Of a DNA stretch of 64,000 nt, positions 1-9,301 are shown piece by piece. Source of the stretch: Mycobacterium gallinarum (lineage in GTDB: Bacteria; Actinomycetota; Actinomycetes; Mycobacteriales; Mycobacteriaceae). Where the stretch lies: assembly GCF_010726765.1 (NCBI RefSeq), contig NZ_AP022601.1:1488001-1552000 (forward strand), given 5' to 3'. Position 1 is the first letter of the stretch, and each line of letters begins with the position of its first letter. The position numbers and the translations under genes were made by a program. The notes under the pieces were generated by a model, which did no database searches, was not told where the DNA came from, and saw only the letters and a list, made by a program, of their open reading frames with translations.

Positions 1-1
1 A

Positions 2-409
2 CGCGATCACTCCTGGGGAGTGCGCGACTGGTGGTCCATGGACTGGGTCTGGAGCGCACTGCATTTCGACGACGGCACCCACGCCCACGGCGTCGATCTG
101 CGGATACCGGGTGCCCCGCCGATCGGCATCGGCTACACCCAACGGCAGGGCGAGCCGCTGATCGAACTGCAGGGCGTCAGTGCGGAGGCGACGTTTGCGG
201 ACAACGATCTGCCTGCCACGACCACGATCACGTACACGCCGGGTGACCTCGTCGCGACCATCGACATCCGTGGACACGCGCCGGTTCTGCTGACGTCACC
301 CGACGGGCGGATCAGCCACTTCCCGCGTGCATGGGCAACGGTCACAACCGCCGACGGTCGTAGGGGTGTCGGCTGGGTGGAATGGAACCGCAACCTGCCC
401 AGCGCTTAA
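2..409 (+). CDS. C-terminal part of an AttH-like (DUF7064-type) protein, 5' end outside window
   Basis: The reading frame is already open at base 2 and ends at TAA 407-409, so this is only the last 135 or so residues of a longer protein. The visible part begins with an RDHSWG-V-RDWW motif and is rich in Trp and beta-strand-like segments. This resembles the C-terminal half of the DUF7064/7065 (AttH / hydroxyneurosporene-synthase-like) beta-barrel family. The GTG at 20 lies inside that motif and is not a believable start. No catalytic function can be assigned. It converges on the YnfA-like gene. Confidence 0.6.
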   Translation, partial: RDHSWGVRDWWSMDWVWSALHFDDGTHAHGVDLRIPGAPPIGIGYTQRQGEPLIELQGVSAEATFADNDLPATTTITYTPGDLVATIDIRGHAPVLLTSPDGRISHFPRAWATVTTADGRRGVGWVEWNRNLPSA

Positions 410-413
410 TCCC

Positions 414-474
414 GCGAGCGACCGTGTTTGTGCGGCGACACGCCGTGCAATGCGTGCATTTTGAGGTCGCTCGC
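414..474. repeat. Intergenic inverted repeat / probable bidirectional terminator
   Basis: Perfect 10-bp arms GCGAGCGACC (414-423) and GGTCGCTCGC (465-474) enclose a 41-nt centre with smaller hairpins (GTGT...ACAC and GTGCA...TGCAC-like pieces). It sits exactly between two convergent genes. From memory, similar GCGAGCG...-bounded palindromes recur between mycobacterial genes, so this may be one copy of a genome-wide REP-like element that also terminates transcription from both sides. Confidence 0.5.
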
Positions 475-488
475 TGAGCGGGAGCACC

Positions 489-815
489 CTAGCGCGGCGC
501 GTACATGATGATGCCGACGCCGGCCAGCGCCACCACGGCACCCGTGACGTCCCAGCGGTCGGGGCGGAAGCCGTCGGCGACCATGCCCCACAACAGCGAG
601 CCGGCGATGAATACGCCGCCGTATGCGGCGAGCACTCGTCCGAAATGCGGGTCGGGTTGAAACGCCGCGACGAACCCGTATGCGCCTAATGCGATGACAC
701 CGGCACCGATCCACGCCAGGCCGCGATGCTCACGGACGCCCTGCCAGACCAGCCACGCTCCACCGATTTCCAGGACTGCGGCGAGGAGGAACAACGGGAT
801 CGATCTCAGCACCAT
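489..815 (-). CDS. UPF0060 / YnfA-family small membrane protein
   Basis: This is a 108-residue integral membrane protein with four predicted hydrophobic helices and no signal peptide. The segments [15 protein letters not shown] near the N terminus and [16 protein letters not shown] in the middle are typical of the UPF0060/YnfA family (about 108-110 aa), which is related to small-multidrug-resistance-type exporters. I placed the start at ATG 815 because it gives the family length; an upstream extension to 968 is open but unlike the family. Its substrate is unknown. Confidence 0.85.
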   Translation of the reverse strand: MVLRSIPLFLLAAVLEIGGAWLVWQGVREHRGLAWIGAGVIALGAYGFVAAFQPDPHFGRVLAAYGGVFIAGSLLWGMVADGFRPDRWDVTGAVVALAGVGIIMYAPR

Positions 816-930
816 CACGACTCTCAGCCTGTCGCGATTGACCGCAAAATGTACGCAGGACACGGCGCGTCGATGTACAAACACGGTCCTCCCGACTGCG
901 TGTGGGCCCACGCGGTGGGTAGCAGCCTTG

Positions 931-1818
931 TCAAACCAGGTGGGCGCTGTCGTCGTCGAGGTCGTCACGGTTCAGGCCCATCGGCGTTGCCGCGGGCACA
1001 TCGCCGGCGGCGACCACTTTCCGGGTGATGGGCGTCAGGCCGCGGAACAGTGCCTCGACCTCGTCGTCGGTGAGCGCGTCGAGTGCGGTGAGCGCCAGTG
1101 TGTCGGTGTTGTCCTCGATGCGCTGTTTGAGTTGGCGACCCTGCGCGGTGAGCTCGTCGTGGTCGTCGAGGAGCCCGCGCCGCAACAATCTGTCGCGATG
1201 ATGGGCCCATTGATCGTCGTCGTAGTCGCGGCTACGCATGATCATGTCCTTCGGTACCCGGCCGGCCATCGCGTGCAGGACGTTGCAGTCGCGGCCGGAG
1301 ACGCCGAGCGACGTCAACACCGCAACATGCCCGTCGCCGCGCTGTTCGCGTAGCAGCGTCGCGGCATGCCACAACTTGGCCAGCGGTTCGTCGGGCCAGT
1401 CGAGTGCCAGGTTGGCCGCGAACAGCGGACGGCCGTCAAGGGGAGCGCTGCGCGCAGCCTTGGCGGCGAGGTCGGCGACCATGGCCAGATCGTCGTCGGC
1501 GCCGACGCCGTAGCGGCGCAGCGCGTCGACCGCCGATTGTTCGCGCGCCCGCAGGGCGTCGGCCGGCGGAGCGACCTCCCACCCCGCGGGCAACGCCTTC
1601 GCCACGCGTTGCGGAGCGAAGTTGTAGAAGATCGCCGTCACCACGTCGGCGGGCACCACACCGAGCGGCGCCGAGCGAGCGGCGAAGTACCCCATCCAGA
1701 AGCCCCGATATCCGAGCCCATCGAGGGCGGCGCGAGCTTCCGGCGCGAAGTACGTCACGGCGTGTACCGGTTCGATTCGGTCGAAGAAGCGCCGCGCGAG
1801 CCTGGGGTCCCTGTCCAT
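931..1818 (-). CDS. SCO6745-like actinobacterial protein, probable winged-helix-like C terminus
   Basis: This 295-residue soluble protein has no signal peptide. Residues 1-110 contain a conserved-looking block ([36 protein letters not shown]). The C-terminal half ([17 protein letters not shown]...[17 protein letters not shown]) reads like a MarR/helix-turn-helix-type fold. The overall pattern matches the actinobacterial family labelled SCO6745, whose function is not known to me. It lies 15 bp behind the GntR gene on the same strand and is probably co-transcribed with it. Confidence 0.6.
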   Translation of the reverse strand: MDRDPRLARRFFDRIEPVHAVTYFAPEARAALDGLGYRGFWMGYFAARSAPLGVVPADVVTAIFYNFAPQRVAKALPAGWEVAPPADALRAREQSAVDALRRYGVGADDDLAMVADLAAKAARSAPLDGRPLFAANLALDWPDEPLAKLWHAATLLREQRGDGHVAVLTSLGVSGRDCNVLHAMAGRVPKDMIMRSRDYDDDQWAHHRDRLLRRGLLDDHDELTAQGRQLKQRIEDNTDTLALTALDALTDDEVEALFRGLTPITRKVVAAGDVPAATPMGLNRDDLDDDSAHLV

Positions 1819-1833
1819 GACCCCAGTTAACCA

Positions 1834-2562
1834 TTAGGCCTCTGTCTGGCCCGGGGGCGAAAACTCTTCGGTCACAGCGGATGCCGCCTCGTCGATGATC
1901 GCCCGCATGGCACGTTCGGCGGCGGCCTCGTCACGTAGCCTGATGGCACGCGCGACCTCGTCGTGCAGCGCGATGGCGGCGGGGTTCGGGATGTCGGGCA
2001 TCATGCCGTGGTGGGTCCGGCCGGTGAGCACCTCAGCGACCACACCGTTCAGGGCGCGGAACATCTCGTTGCCACTGGCCTCGAGCATCGTCTGGTGGAA
2101 GATCTTGTCGGCCAACAGGTATGCGTCGAGGTCCCCAGACCGTCCATGCACCACCATGTCCGAGACTGCGGCCGCCATGATGCGGCACTGATGAGGGTCG
2201 GCTCGCCGCGCGGCGAGCGCCGCCGCCGCGGGTTCGAAGCCTCGCCTCAACTCCGAGAGTGACAGCAGCTGTGCGGCCTGGTCGCCCGACTCGAGCCGCC
2301 ACCGAATCACGATGGGGTCGAAGACGTTCCATTTGCTCGCGGGCTGAATCGTGATGCCCACCCGGCGGCGGGACTCCACCATGCCCATGGACTCGAGTAC
2401 CCGAACCGCTTCGCGCACGACGCTGCGGGAGACACCGTGCTGCGCGCTCAAGCCGTCCAGCGTGATGACCTGACCGGCCGAATATTCACCAGACACGATC
2501 GCGGTGCCCAGAGCGGAGAGCAAACCCCCGTGCAGAGCGCCGACGATTGGTTGAGACACCAC
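1834..2562 (-). CDS. GntR-family (FadR/FCD subfamily) transcriptional regulator
   Basis: This 242-residue regulator has an N-terminal winged helix (residues about 10-75, with the recognition region LSAQHGVSRSVVREAVRVLE) followed by an all-helical FCD ligand-binding domain that includes an FHQTMLEASGN segment. It is divergent from gntK-gntP, with a perfect inverted repeat in between, so it is most likely the gluconate-responsive repressor of that pair. Two tandem GTG codons (2562 and 2559) could start translation and the ribosome-binding site is weak. The ligand is inferred from the neighbours only. Confidence 0.88.
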   Translation of the reverse strand: MVSQPIVGALHGGLLSALGTAIVSGEYSAGQVITLDGLSAQHGVSRSVVREAVRVLESMGMVESRRRVGITIQPASKWNVFDPIVIRWRLESGDQAAQLLSLSELRRGFEPAAAALAARRADPHQCRIMAAAVSDMVVHGRSGDLDAYLLADKIFHQTMLEASGNEMFRALNGVVAEVLTGRTHHGMMPDIPNPAAIALHDEVARAIRLRDEAAAERAMRAIIDEAASAVTEEFSPPGQTEA

Positions 2563-2602
2563 CTATACATCTTGTCATAGACTTTGCTGACGTTATTAAA
2601 AA

Positions 2603-2635
2603 CATACGATTGCGAAAGATACTTGCAATCGTATG
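2603..2635. promoter_or_regulatory. Perfect inverted repeat, candidate GntR operator
   Basis: The arms CATACGATTGC (2603-2613) and GCAATCGTATG (2625-2635) are perfectly complementary and separated by 11 bp. The site lies in the 124-bp divergent region between the GntR gene and gntK, about 50 bp before the gntK start, where a repressor would block transcription. Confidence 0.65.
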
Positions 2636-2686
2636 ATCATTGAGGCATGCTGTGTGACGTCAAGCACAACGGGGTAGGTGGAGAAG

Positions 2687-3202
2687 ATGGCGTCACCAAT
2701 CGTCGCAATGGGCGTCTCGGGTTCGGGTAAATCAACTGTTGGAGCGGCGCTGGCGCAGCGCCTTCGGGTGCCGTTCGCCGATGCCGACGACTTCCATCCG
2801 CCGGCCAACATCGCAAAGATGACCGCCGGTGAAGCGCTGAATGACGACGACCGGTTTCCCTGGCTGGAAGCCATCGGGGAGTGGCTGGCCGAGCGCTGCG
2901 ACTCCGGCGGTGTGATGAGCTGTTCAGCCCTCAAGCACAAATACCGCGACCAGCTCCGCCGCCACTGCCCTAATGTCGAGTTTCTCCATCTGAGCGGCAC
3001 ACCCGAGGTCATCGCCAAGCGCCAGGCCAGCCGGCCCGGCCACTTCATGCCTGCTTCGCTGCTGGCCTCGCAGTTCGAAACGCTCGAGCCTCTCGGCGAT
3101 GACGAACGCGGCCTAGCCATCGACGTCGACCAGAGCATCGACACCATCGTCGACACCTACGTCTCTCAAACCGCAACGCGCACAACCGAACAGGAGTTCT
3201 AG
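2687..3202 (+). CDS. gntK: Gluconokinase
   Basis: This 171-residue P-loop kinase phosphorylates D-gluconate to 6-phosphogluconate, which feeds the pentose phosphate pathway. The Walker A motif GVSGSGKST is at residues 8-16. FADADDFHPPANIAKM and the RPGHFMPASLLASQFETLE segment are characteristic of the GntK/gluconokinase family (shikimate-kinase-like fold). I chose ATG 2687, which has GGAG just upstream, over an in-frame GTG at 2678 because homologues begin MASPIV. It overlaps the permease gene by one base (TAGTG), indicating translational coupling. Confidence 0.93.
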   Translation: MASPIVAMGVSGSGKSTVGAALAQRLRVPFADADDFHPPANIAKMTAGEALNDDDRFPWLEAIGEWLAERCDSGGVMSCSALKHKYRDQLRRHCPNVEFLHLSGTPEVIAKRQASRPGHFMPASLLASQFETLEPLGDDERGLAIDVDQSIDTIVDTYVSQTATRTTEQEF

Positions 3203-4665
3203 TGGAAGCGATCGAACCGGCATACGGCACCGCCACGCTCTTAATCATTGCCGCGGTGGCAGTCGCCGTCCTGCTGTTCCTGATCATGAAGGTGAAGCTG
3301 CACGCGTTTGTGTCGCTCGTGTTGGTGAGTGTGCTGACCGCACTGGCTGCCGGTATCCCCGTCGGCGACGTGCCCGACGCGCTGTCGTTCGGCTTCTCCA
3401 ACACCCTTGGCTCGGTGGCCCTTCTGGTCGGCTTCGGCGTCATGATCGGCCGGCTCCTCGAAGTCACCGGCGGCGCACAGGTTCTCGCCGACACACTGAT
3501 CGGCAGGTTCGGTGAGAAGCGTGCACCGTTCGCACTCGGCATCGCCGCGCTGATCTTCGGCTTCCCGATATTCTTCGATGCCGGTCTCGTGGTCTTCCTG
3601 CCGATCATCATGACGGTCGCGCGGCGCTTCGGCGGCTCGCTGCTGCTGTATGCCTTCCCCGCCGCCGGCGCCTTCGCCGCCATGCACGCGATAGTTCCGC
3701 CCCATCCAGGACCGGTCGCCGCGGCGGAAGCCCTCGAAGCCAACATCGGGCTGACGTTGCTCGTCGGAACGCCCATCGCCATCGCATCCTGGTATATCGG
3801 CGCCTATCTAGTCTCCCAATTCATCGGACGCCGTGTACATGTCGACATCCCCGAGGCACTGTTCGGTCCGATGAACGGCGGCCGCGAAATCGCCACGGAT
3901 ACCGATGCCGACGGGGACAGCGACGGCGTCAGCGTTGGTGCGGGTACAGGTCAGACGGTAACTCAGGCACCCGCCCGTAAGGCGCCGGCCTTCGGGACAG
4001 TGCTCGGCATATTGCTCCTGCCGTTCTTCTTGATCTCGTTCAACACCGTGCTCAAGACCCTGACAACCGCAGGAGTGATCGAGGAAGGTACGGCTTGGGC
4101 CGAGTACCTGATGCTGCTCGGGAACACGCCTGTCGCATTGCTCATCACGGTGCTCGTGGCCACGTTGGTGCTGGGCTTGCGCGGCCGGTCGATGGCCGCG
4201 GTGAGCGATATTTTCGACAACGCCCTCGGTCCGATCTGCACCGTCATCCTGATCACCGGCGCCGGCGGCATGTTCGGTGGCGTGCTGCGGCTGAGCGGCA
4301 TCGGAGATGCGCTGAGCAGCTCACTCTCGAATCTGGGGATGTCCCTGATATTCCAGGCGTTCATCATCGCCACGTTGCTTCGCGTCGCCCAGGGCTCGGC
4401 GACCGTCGCGATCACGACGACGGCAGGCCTTCTTGGCGCCGCGGCAGCTGAGGCGAGCTTAGGCAGCTTTCATCTCACGCTCTTGGTGGTCGCCATCGCT
4501 GCGGGAGCCACCGTCCTCTCGCACGTCAACGATTCGGGTTTCTGGCTGGTGAGTCGCTTCTTCGGGATGGACGTGAAGACGACGCTGAAAACGTGGACGG
4601 TGATGGAGACGACGCTCGGCGTCACCGCCTTTGTGATTGCCCTGGCGCTGTGGGTCCTCACCTGA
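3202..4665 (+). CDS. gntP: GntP-family gluconate:H+ symporter
   Basis: This 487-residue polytopic membrane protein of the GntP family has about 12-14 hydrophobic segments. Diagnostic stretches include FGFPIFFDAGLVVFLPI and MHAIVPPHPGPVAAAE in the first half and HVNDSGFWLVSRFFGMD near the end. It imports gluconate or a related aldonate. Starts at GTG 3202, overlapping the last base of the kinase stop codon, with AGGAG at 3192-3196 as ribosome-binding site. A central Asp/Gly-rich loop around residue 235 is hydrophilic and low-complexity. Confidence 0.93.
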   Translation: MEAIEPAYGTATLLIIAAVAVAVLLFLIMKVKLHAFVSLVLVSVLTALAAGIPVGDVPDALSFGFSNTLGSVALLVGFGVMIGRLLEVTGGAQVLADTLIGRFGEKRAPFALGIAALIFGFPIFFDAGLVVFLPIIMTVARRFGGSLLLYAFPAAGAFAAMHAIVPPHPGPVAAAEALEANIGLTLLVGTPIAIASWYIGAYLVSQFIGRRVHVDIPEALFGPMNGGREIATDTDADGDSDGVSVGAGTGQTVTQAPARKAPAFGTVLGILLLPFFLISFNTVLKTLTTAGVIEEGTAWAEYLMLLGNTPVALLITVLVATLVLGLRGRSMAAVSDIFDNALGPICTVILITGAGGMFGGVLRLSGIGDALSSSLSNLGMSLIFQAFIIATLLRVAQGSATVAITTTAGLLGAAAAEASLGSFHLTLLVVAIAAGATVLSHVNDSGFWLVSRFFGMDVKTTLKTWTVMETTLGVTAFVIALALWVLT

Positions 4666-4677
4666 CCCGAAGCGACG

Positions 4678-5169
4678 TCAGGCCTTGAGGACCTGAGTTC
4701 CGCCAGCGAGCTCGTCGTGCTTGCCCTGCTTGGTCGGGCTGCCGTTGATGGTCACCGCGATGATGATGATCGCGACGACTCCCAGCAGACCGCCGACGAA
4801 AGGAATGATCGGCAGCAGCGTCCACGAGTTGCGGATCGCCGACTGCGCGGGCGTCGGCTTGGGTGCGCCCCCCGGACCGTGGACGCTGAGGCCGAGCAGC
4901 TTCTTGCCGGGTGTCGCTCCGATGGAGACCTCGAACGCGACGAAGTACACGAAGGTGAGCACGCCGGTGAACAGCCCCGTCGCCCAGAAATTCGACAAGG
5001 TGTCGGTGAGGAAAATCAGCGCATAGCTGACGATGGCGACCAGGATGCCGTCGATGACTCGGGCGAGCCAGCGCCATAGCAATCCACCGGGCTGCTGACC
5101 CCCGACGGGTGGGTAGGCGCCTTGCTGACCGAATTGGCCCGGCTGAGGGTTGTAGTCAGGTGATGTCAT
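4678..5169 (-). CDS. RDD-family membrane protein
   Basis: This 163-residue protein has a Gly/Gln/Pro-rich cytoplasmic N terminus (residues 1-30) followed by an RDD domain. The domain includes the WRWLARVIDGILVAIV segment with the conserved Arg/Asp, and GATPGKKLLGLSVHG. Three hydrophobic helices follow. RDD proteins are small membrane proteins of mostly unknown role; some are reported to affect ion transport or protease/secretion functions. It converges on gntP with a 12-bp gap and no operon partner. Confidence 0.85.
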   Translation of the reverse strand: MTSPDYNPQPGQFGQQGAYPPVGGQQPGGLLWRWLARVIDGILVAIVSYALIFLTDTLSNFWATGLFTGVLTFVYFVAFEVSIGATPGKKLLGLSVHGPGGAPKPTPAQSAIRNSWTLLPIIPFVGGLLGVVAIIIIAVTINGSPTKQGKHDELAGGTQVLKA

Positions 5170-5276
5170 CTCGCACTCCTCGCGTCCGCTGCGCGGAAGG
5201 CGAATCCAACCGCGGGGATGGTGGAGTCAATCTACAACTGAATGTCGCGCGAACGCGCCTGTTCAGCGCACGATGA

Positions 5277-6239
5277 TCATGAATTCAGACGCTTGCGTTC
5301 CTGCTTGATCTGCTTCCGCGCCTGCTTGACCTGTTTGCGGCCCTGCTTGCGTGCCGTGTCGGCGAGACCCGTTGCGCGATCGCGTGCGGTTTCAGCCAAT
5401 TCCGGCGCACGGTCGCGGGCGACCTCTGCCAATTCCCAGCCGCGATCACGCGCGACATCGGCAATCTCAGCGCTGCGCCTGCGCGCCAGGTCCGCGAACT
5501 CAGGTCCCCGCTCGCGGGCAACGTCGGCGATCTCGGCGCTGCGCCTGCGCGCCAGCTCGGCGAACTCGGGTGCACGCTCGCGAGCGACGTCAGCGAACTC
5601 GGCGCCGCGCTTGCGCGCCAGCTCGGCGAACTCGGGTGCACGCTCGCGAGCGACGTGAGCGAACTCGCGGCCGCGTTCCGCACCGATCTGCAGGCCGTGA
5701 CCGACCTTCTCGGCGAGTGGGCTGTCGGCGAGCGCTCCACCGGTCGCCGCACCGACGGGCAACGCGGCGCTGACGGCGTCGGAGACCTTGTGGGCGGCGC
5801 GGCGGCCGCGCCATCCGAGTGAGGGTTTGCCCTCGGTGTCGACTGCGGCGATGATCAGCCCGCCGATGAGGCTGATGTCGGTGAGGAAGGCGCGACGCTC
5901 GTCGGCCTTGCGCTGGGGATCCGTCTCATTCCAGAAGGTGTGTCCGCCAAGGCTTCCCGGCACCACGCTGGCCGCAAGCGCGGCCGATGCCAGCCGGGGC
6001 AACTTGCCGCTGGCGAGCAGTAGGCCACCGCCGATCTGAACCGCGGCGTTGACCCGGGCGACGGTCTCGGCGTTCGACGGGACATTGGTACCGACAGGGT
6101 CGGGCAGCTTGCTCAGCCCCTCGAGCGTGGGACGGGCCGCATCGGCGGCGGGCTTGGGGCTACGCAGGGCATCGACGCCGCGGGCGATGAAAGCCGCAGA
6201 AAGCATGGGACGGGCAACACGTCGGATCAACATGGCCAC
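5277..6239 (-). CDS. DoxX-like membrane protein with C-terminal 22-residue repeat tail
   Basis: This 320-residue protein has an N-terminal DoxX-like domain (about residues 1-165) with four hydrophobic segments and the [16 protein letters not shown]...GVDAL opening typical of mycobacterial DoxX paralogues. Residues 193-302 are five exact-length 22-residue repeats of a charged amphipathic helix (type unit [17 protein letters not shown]). A Lys/Arg-rich tail ([17 protein letters not shown]) ends the protein. GTG 6239 or ATG 6233 could be the start; the latter matches homologues. The repeat tail is not part of the usual DoxX fold and its role is unknown. Confidence 0.75.
   Translation of the reverse strand: MAMLIRRVARPMLSAAFIARGVDALRSPKPAADAARPTLEGLSKLPDPVGTNVPSNAETVARVNAAVQIGGGLLLASGKLPRLASAALAASVVPGSLGGHTFWNETDPQRKADERRAFLTDISLIGGLIIAAVDTEGKPSLGWRGRRAAHKVSDAVSAALPVGAATGGALADSPLAEKVGHGLQIGAERGREFAHVARERAPEFAELARKRGAEFADVARERAPEFAELARRRSAEIADVARERGPEFADLARRRSAEIADVARDRGWELAEVARDRAPELAETARDRATGLADTARKQGRKQVKQARKQIKQERKRLNS
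5334..5663 (-). repeat. Five in-frame 66-bp repeats encoding 22-residue helical units
   Basis: Codons 193-302 of the DoxX-like gene consist of five 22-codon units (residues 193-214, 215-236, 237-258, 259-280, 281-302) without indels. Each is two 11-residue half-units of the pattern hAxhARxRxxE. The middle three are closest at DNA level and the last is most diverged, as expected from tandem duplication. Confidence 0.85.
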
Positions 6240-6269
6240 CGTGTTCCCCGGGCAGGGTCGTCACAAACG

Positions 6270-6773
6270 TCAATAGGTGGCGTTCCGCAGGTCCCTGTCC
6301 CGCAGAGGCAGCGCGTACCAGAACACGATCAGCGCCACCAGTGTGCAACCACCGGCGATCCAGGCGCCGGTTCTGCCGACCACGCTGTCGAAGATCACCA
6401 CAGCGACTCCGGACAGCGCTATGCCCAGCAGCATGATGCCGACTTCGGCGTATCTATGGGAGACCGCGACCAACGTCTCGAGTCGGTGCCGACGGAAGAG
6501 CACGCGATGCATGCTGACGGGCGCGACCAGCAGCACTGTCGCGCCGAGCGAACAACCGACCGTCACCAAATAGACGATGCGCATCACGACATCCAGGTCG
6601 GCGAAGCGCGGCTGAAACGGCAGGATGAGCAGGAACCCGGTGAGCAACTGAACGCCGGTCTGGGCCACTCGCAATTCCTGCAACAGACTCGACCAGTTGC
6701 GATCCAGCCGTTCGGCTTCCGTTTCGTCGCGCTCCCCACGCCCCTCGTCGGTGCCGGGATGTTCGCTGGTCAC
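6270..6773 (-). CDS. DUF6328-type membrane protein
   Basis: This 167-residue protein has an acidic, charged N terminus ([18 protein letters not shown]) and then the segment [20 protein letters not shown], which is diagnostic of DUF6328. Four hydrophobic helices follow. The GTG at 6773 was preferred to a longer frame reaching 6866, because the extra 31 residues (Cys/Trp/Pro-rich) look non-coding and would run into the xylB promoter. Function is unknown. Confidence 0.75.
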   Translation of the reverse strand: MTSEHPGTDEGRGERDETEAERLDRNWSSLLQELRVAQTGVQLLTGFLLILPFQPRFADLDVVMRIVYLVTVGCSLGATVLLVAPVSMHRVLFRRHRLETLVAVSHRYAEVGIMLLGIALSGVAVVIFDSVVGRTGAWIAGGCTLVALIVFWYALPLRDRDLRNATY

Positions 6774-6884
6774 GACTGCATTGTCCCACCGCAACCCGGG
6801 ATCTACGACCGGTTGGCACCATGCCACGGGGTGACAACCACCGGTCGGTGCGCACCACGAACTCATCGGCGTAGCGTCGGCGTC

Positions 6885-8279
6885 GTGGCCCTCGTCGCTG
6901 GCATCGACTCATCCACCCAGTCCTGCAAGGTCGTCATCTGCGACGCCGACAGCGGTGCGGTCGTCCGCTCGGCCAGCTCGCCGCACCCGGACGGCACCGA
7001 AGTCGATCCGCGGTGGTGGTGGTCGGCTCTGCAGGAGACGATCACGGCCGCGGGAGGCCTCGATGACGTGTCGGCGGTCTCGGTCGGTGCCCAGCAGCAC
7101 GGCATGGTGTGTCTCGACGGTGCGGGCGCCGTCGTACGAAATGCCCTGCTGTGGAACGACACCCGATCGAGTGCCGCCGCCGACGAGCTGGTGGCCGAGC
7201 TGGGCGCTCAAGAGTGGGCAAAGCGCATCGGCGTGGTCCCCGTCGCCGCGATCACCGTGGCCAAACTGCGTTGGCTCGCCGATCACGAACCCGCGCATGC
7301 CGATGCGACGGCCGCGGTGTGCTTGCCGCACGACTGGCTGACCTGGCGGCTGAGCGGTTCGACTGACATCGCCGATCTGCGCACCGATCGAAGCGACGCG
7401 AGCGGAACCGGCTACTACTCATCGGAGGCCGGCACCTATCAGCTCGACCTGCTCGAAACGGCGATGCGAGGTCGACGACCCCACGTCCCGACGGTGCTCG
7501 GCCCTGCCCAGGAGGCGGGGCGGACGTCGACCGGCGCGGTGCTCGGGCCCGGTGCCGGGGACAACGCGGGGGCGGCCCTTGGACTGGGCGCCGAGCCCGG
7601 TGATTGCGTGGTCTCACTGGGCACGTCGGGTGTCGTGAGCGCGGTGGGTGACGTGGCGCCGCACGATCCCGACGGGATCGTGGCGGGCTTCGCCGATGCA
7701 ACCGGGCGCCAGTTGCCGCTTGTCTGCACGCTCAACGGCGCCCCGGTACTTGCCGCGGTAGCCACCATGCTCGGCGTGGACTTCGACGAGTTGGACCGGT
7801 TGGCGATGTCGGCGGAGCCCGGTGCCGGTGGGTTGACGCTGGTGCCGTATTTCGAGGGTGAACGGTCACCGAACCTGCCGTCGGCCGCGGGGGCGATGCA
7901 CGGGATGACCACCCGAAACCTCAACGCCGCCAATATTGCCCGCGCCGCCGTGGAAGGCCTGCTCAGCTCGATGGCCTACTGCATCGACAGAATCACCGAA
8001 CACGGCGTCGACGTCAATCGCATCATCCTGGTAGGCGGGGGAGCGCGGTCGGGGGCGGTGCGTCACATCGCGTCCGCACTGTTGGGGGCACCTGTACATG
8101 TGCCCACACCCGCGGAGTACGTCGCGCTGGGCGCCGCTCGCCAGGCGGCATGGACACTCGCGCAAGACGACTCGCCGCCGGCATGGTCGTTGGGGATCAC
8201 GAAAACCTACACGGCAGCCCCGACACCGCACGTCCTCGATCAGTACCGCGCCGCGCAACCGTTGACGCTTGGGCAGTGA
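6885..8279 (+). CDS. xylB: Xylulokinase (FGGY family)
   Basis: This 464-residue FGGY carbohydrate kinase phosphorylates D-xylulose to xylulose 5-phosphate. The N-terminal phosphate loop is [14 protein letters not shown]. The sugar-binding GAQQHGMV and WNDTRS, the hinge [11 protein letters not shown], the SLGTSGVV loop and the ATP-binding LVGGGARS are all present and ordered as in XylB. GTG 6885 gives the correct family start; the frame is open much further upstream but that extension is not conserved-looking. Its TGA overlaps the start of the MBL gene (GTGA). Confidence 0.9.
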   Translation: MALVAGIDSSTQSCKVVICDADSGAVVRSASSPHPDGTEVDPRWWWSALQETITAAGGLDDVSAVSVGAQQHGMVCLDGAGAVVRNALLWNDTRSSAAADELVAELGAQEWAKRIGVVPVAAITVAKLRWLADHEPAHADATAAVCLPHDWLTWRLSGSTDIADLRTDRSDASGTGYYSSEAGTYQLDLLETAMRGRRPHVPTVLGPAQEAGRTSTGAVLGPGAGDNAGAALGLGAEPGDCVVSLGTSGVVSAVGDVAPHDPDGIVAGFADATGRQLPLVCTLNGAPVLAAVATMLGVDFDELDRLAMSAEPGAGGLTLVPYFEGERSPNLPSAAGAMHGMTTRNLNAANIARAAVEGLLSSMAYCIDRITEHGVDVNRIILVGGGARSGAVRHIASALLGAPVHVPTPAEYVALGAARQAAWTLAQDDSPPAWSLGITKTYTAAPTPHVLDQYRAAQPLTLGQ

Positions 8280-8992
8280 ACTACACGTGGGAACAGCTGG
8301 CGGACAACGTGGTCCGATGTCGCCTGCCGTTCCTTGACGTGACGGTCGGGGTGATCTGGGGACGGCTGGGCGCCGCGCTGATCGACTCCGGATCCACCTT
8401 GACCGAAGCTCGGGCGATCCGCGCCGATGTCGAGCAGATGACGGGCCGCGAGGTGAGCCACGTCGTGTTGACTCACCACCATTTCGACCATGTCCTGGGA
8501 TCTTCGGCCTTCGACGGTGCCGCCGTGTATTGCGCGCCCGCGGCCGCGACGAGCATGACCGACCACTCGGAGCGCTTGCGCTCAGAGGCCCTGCAGTACG
8601 GCGCGAAACCGCGCGAGGTCGACGAGGCTGTCGGTGCGTTGCGGCGACCACAGCACGAGGTGGAATCGGACGTCATCGATCTCGGCGACCGTGTGCTTTC
8701 CATCAGTCATCTGGGCCGCGGCCACACCGACCACGACCTGGTCGCGGTCGTCGAGGGCGCCGAACGCCGCGTTGTCTTCTGCGGCGATCTCATCGAAGAG
8801 TCCGACGATCCTGCGATCGACGGTGGCTCCGATACCGCGGCATGGCCGGGCACTCTAGAACGACTGCTCGAAGCCGGCGGCCAGCACGCCGTCTACATAC
8901 CCGGTCACGGCGCGACGGTGGATGCCGGTTTCGTGCGCTGCCAACAGCGGTGGCTCGCGAACCGTGTGACGAAGTCAGATCCGAGACTGTGA
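8276..8992 (+). CDS. MBL-fold metallo-hydrolase
   Basis: This 238-residue metallo-beta-lactamase-fold hydrolase carries the metal-binding signature THHHFDHV (HxHxDH type), a distal [10 protein letters not shown] and a GDLIEE segment, with GHG near the C terminus, as in glyoxalase-II-like enzymes. The GTG start at 8276 overlaps the xylB stop, so the two are translationally coupled and perhaps deal with a sugar-derived metabolite. The substrate cannot be read from the sequence. Confidence 0.88.
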   Translation: MNYTWEQLADNVVRCRLPFLDVTVGVIWGRLGAALIDSGSTLTEARAIRADVEQMTGREVSHVVLTHHHFDHVLGSSAFDGAAVYCAPAAATSMTDHSERLRSEALQYGAKPREVDEAVGALRRPQHEVESDVIDLGDRVLSISHLGRGHTDHDLVAVVEGAERRVVFCGDLIEESDDPAIDGGSDTAAWPGTLERLLEAGGQHAVYIPGHGATVDAGFVRCQQRWLANRVTKSDPRL

Positions 8993-9019
8993 TGTAGGTC
9001 ATTGCTTGACCAGCCCTAA

Positions 9020-9038
9020 TTAGGTGACCCTTACCGTT
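9020..9038. promoter_or_regulatory. Possible IdeR/DtxR-like box
   Basis: TTAGGTGACCCTTACCGTT matches the mycobacterial iron-box consensus (TTAGGTTAGSCTWACCTAA type) at about 13 of 19 positions, with the TTAGGT and TTACC half-sites best. It lies about 30 bp before the DUF6400-like gene. A TTGACC at 9006-9011 could be a -35 element. The match is imperfect and untested. Confidence 0.3.
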
Positions 9039-9067
9039 CGTCTTGCTTACGAATGGCTGGAGGTGCC

Positions 9068-9301
9068 ATGAGGGCCGACCTCGAATTCGCGTATGACCTG
9101 ACGCTCGACGAGGCGCGACGCCGCGCCACAGTCCTCGAGGCGATCGGTGACGAGTGGGATCCCGTAGCTGTCATGACCGAGGAACAGCGGGCGGAAGAAA
9201 TGTTGTATTCCGATCTCGACGACGAACAGCAACGGATCTACGACGATCTTGTTCGCGCTGGCGTCCTGCCTGATCGGAAAGTGATCCATGCTGCCGATTG
9301 A
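9068..9301 (+). CDS. Small acidic protein, DUF6400-like
   Basis: This 77-residue acidic cytoplasmic protein consists of one conserved-looking unit: FAYDLTLDEARRRATVLEA, WDPVAVM, then LYSDLDDEQQRIYDDLVRAGVLP. From memory it matches the actinobacterial DUF6400 family. ATG 9068 was chosen because GGAGG lies at 9058-9062; an upstream ATG at 9053 is possible. It overlaps the next gene by 14 bp, so the two are co-expressed. Function unknown. Confidence 0.65.
   Translation: MRADLEFAYDLTLDEARRRATVLEAIGDEWDPVAVMTEEQRAEEMLYSDLDDEQQRIYDDLVRAGVLPDRKVIHAAD

Noticed and set aside
6456..6884. N-terminal extension of xylB
   Set aside because: The extra 143 residues overlap the DUF6328 gene and show no similarity to kinases; GTG 6885 gives the proper FGGY start.
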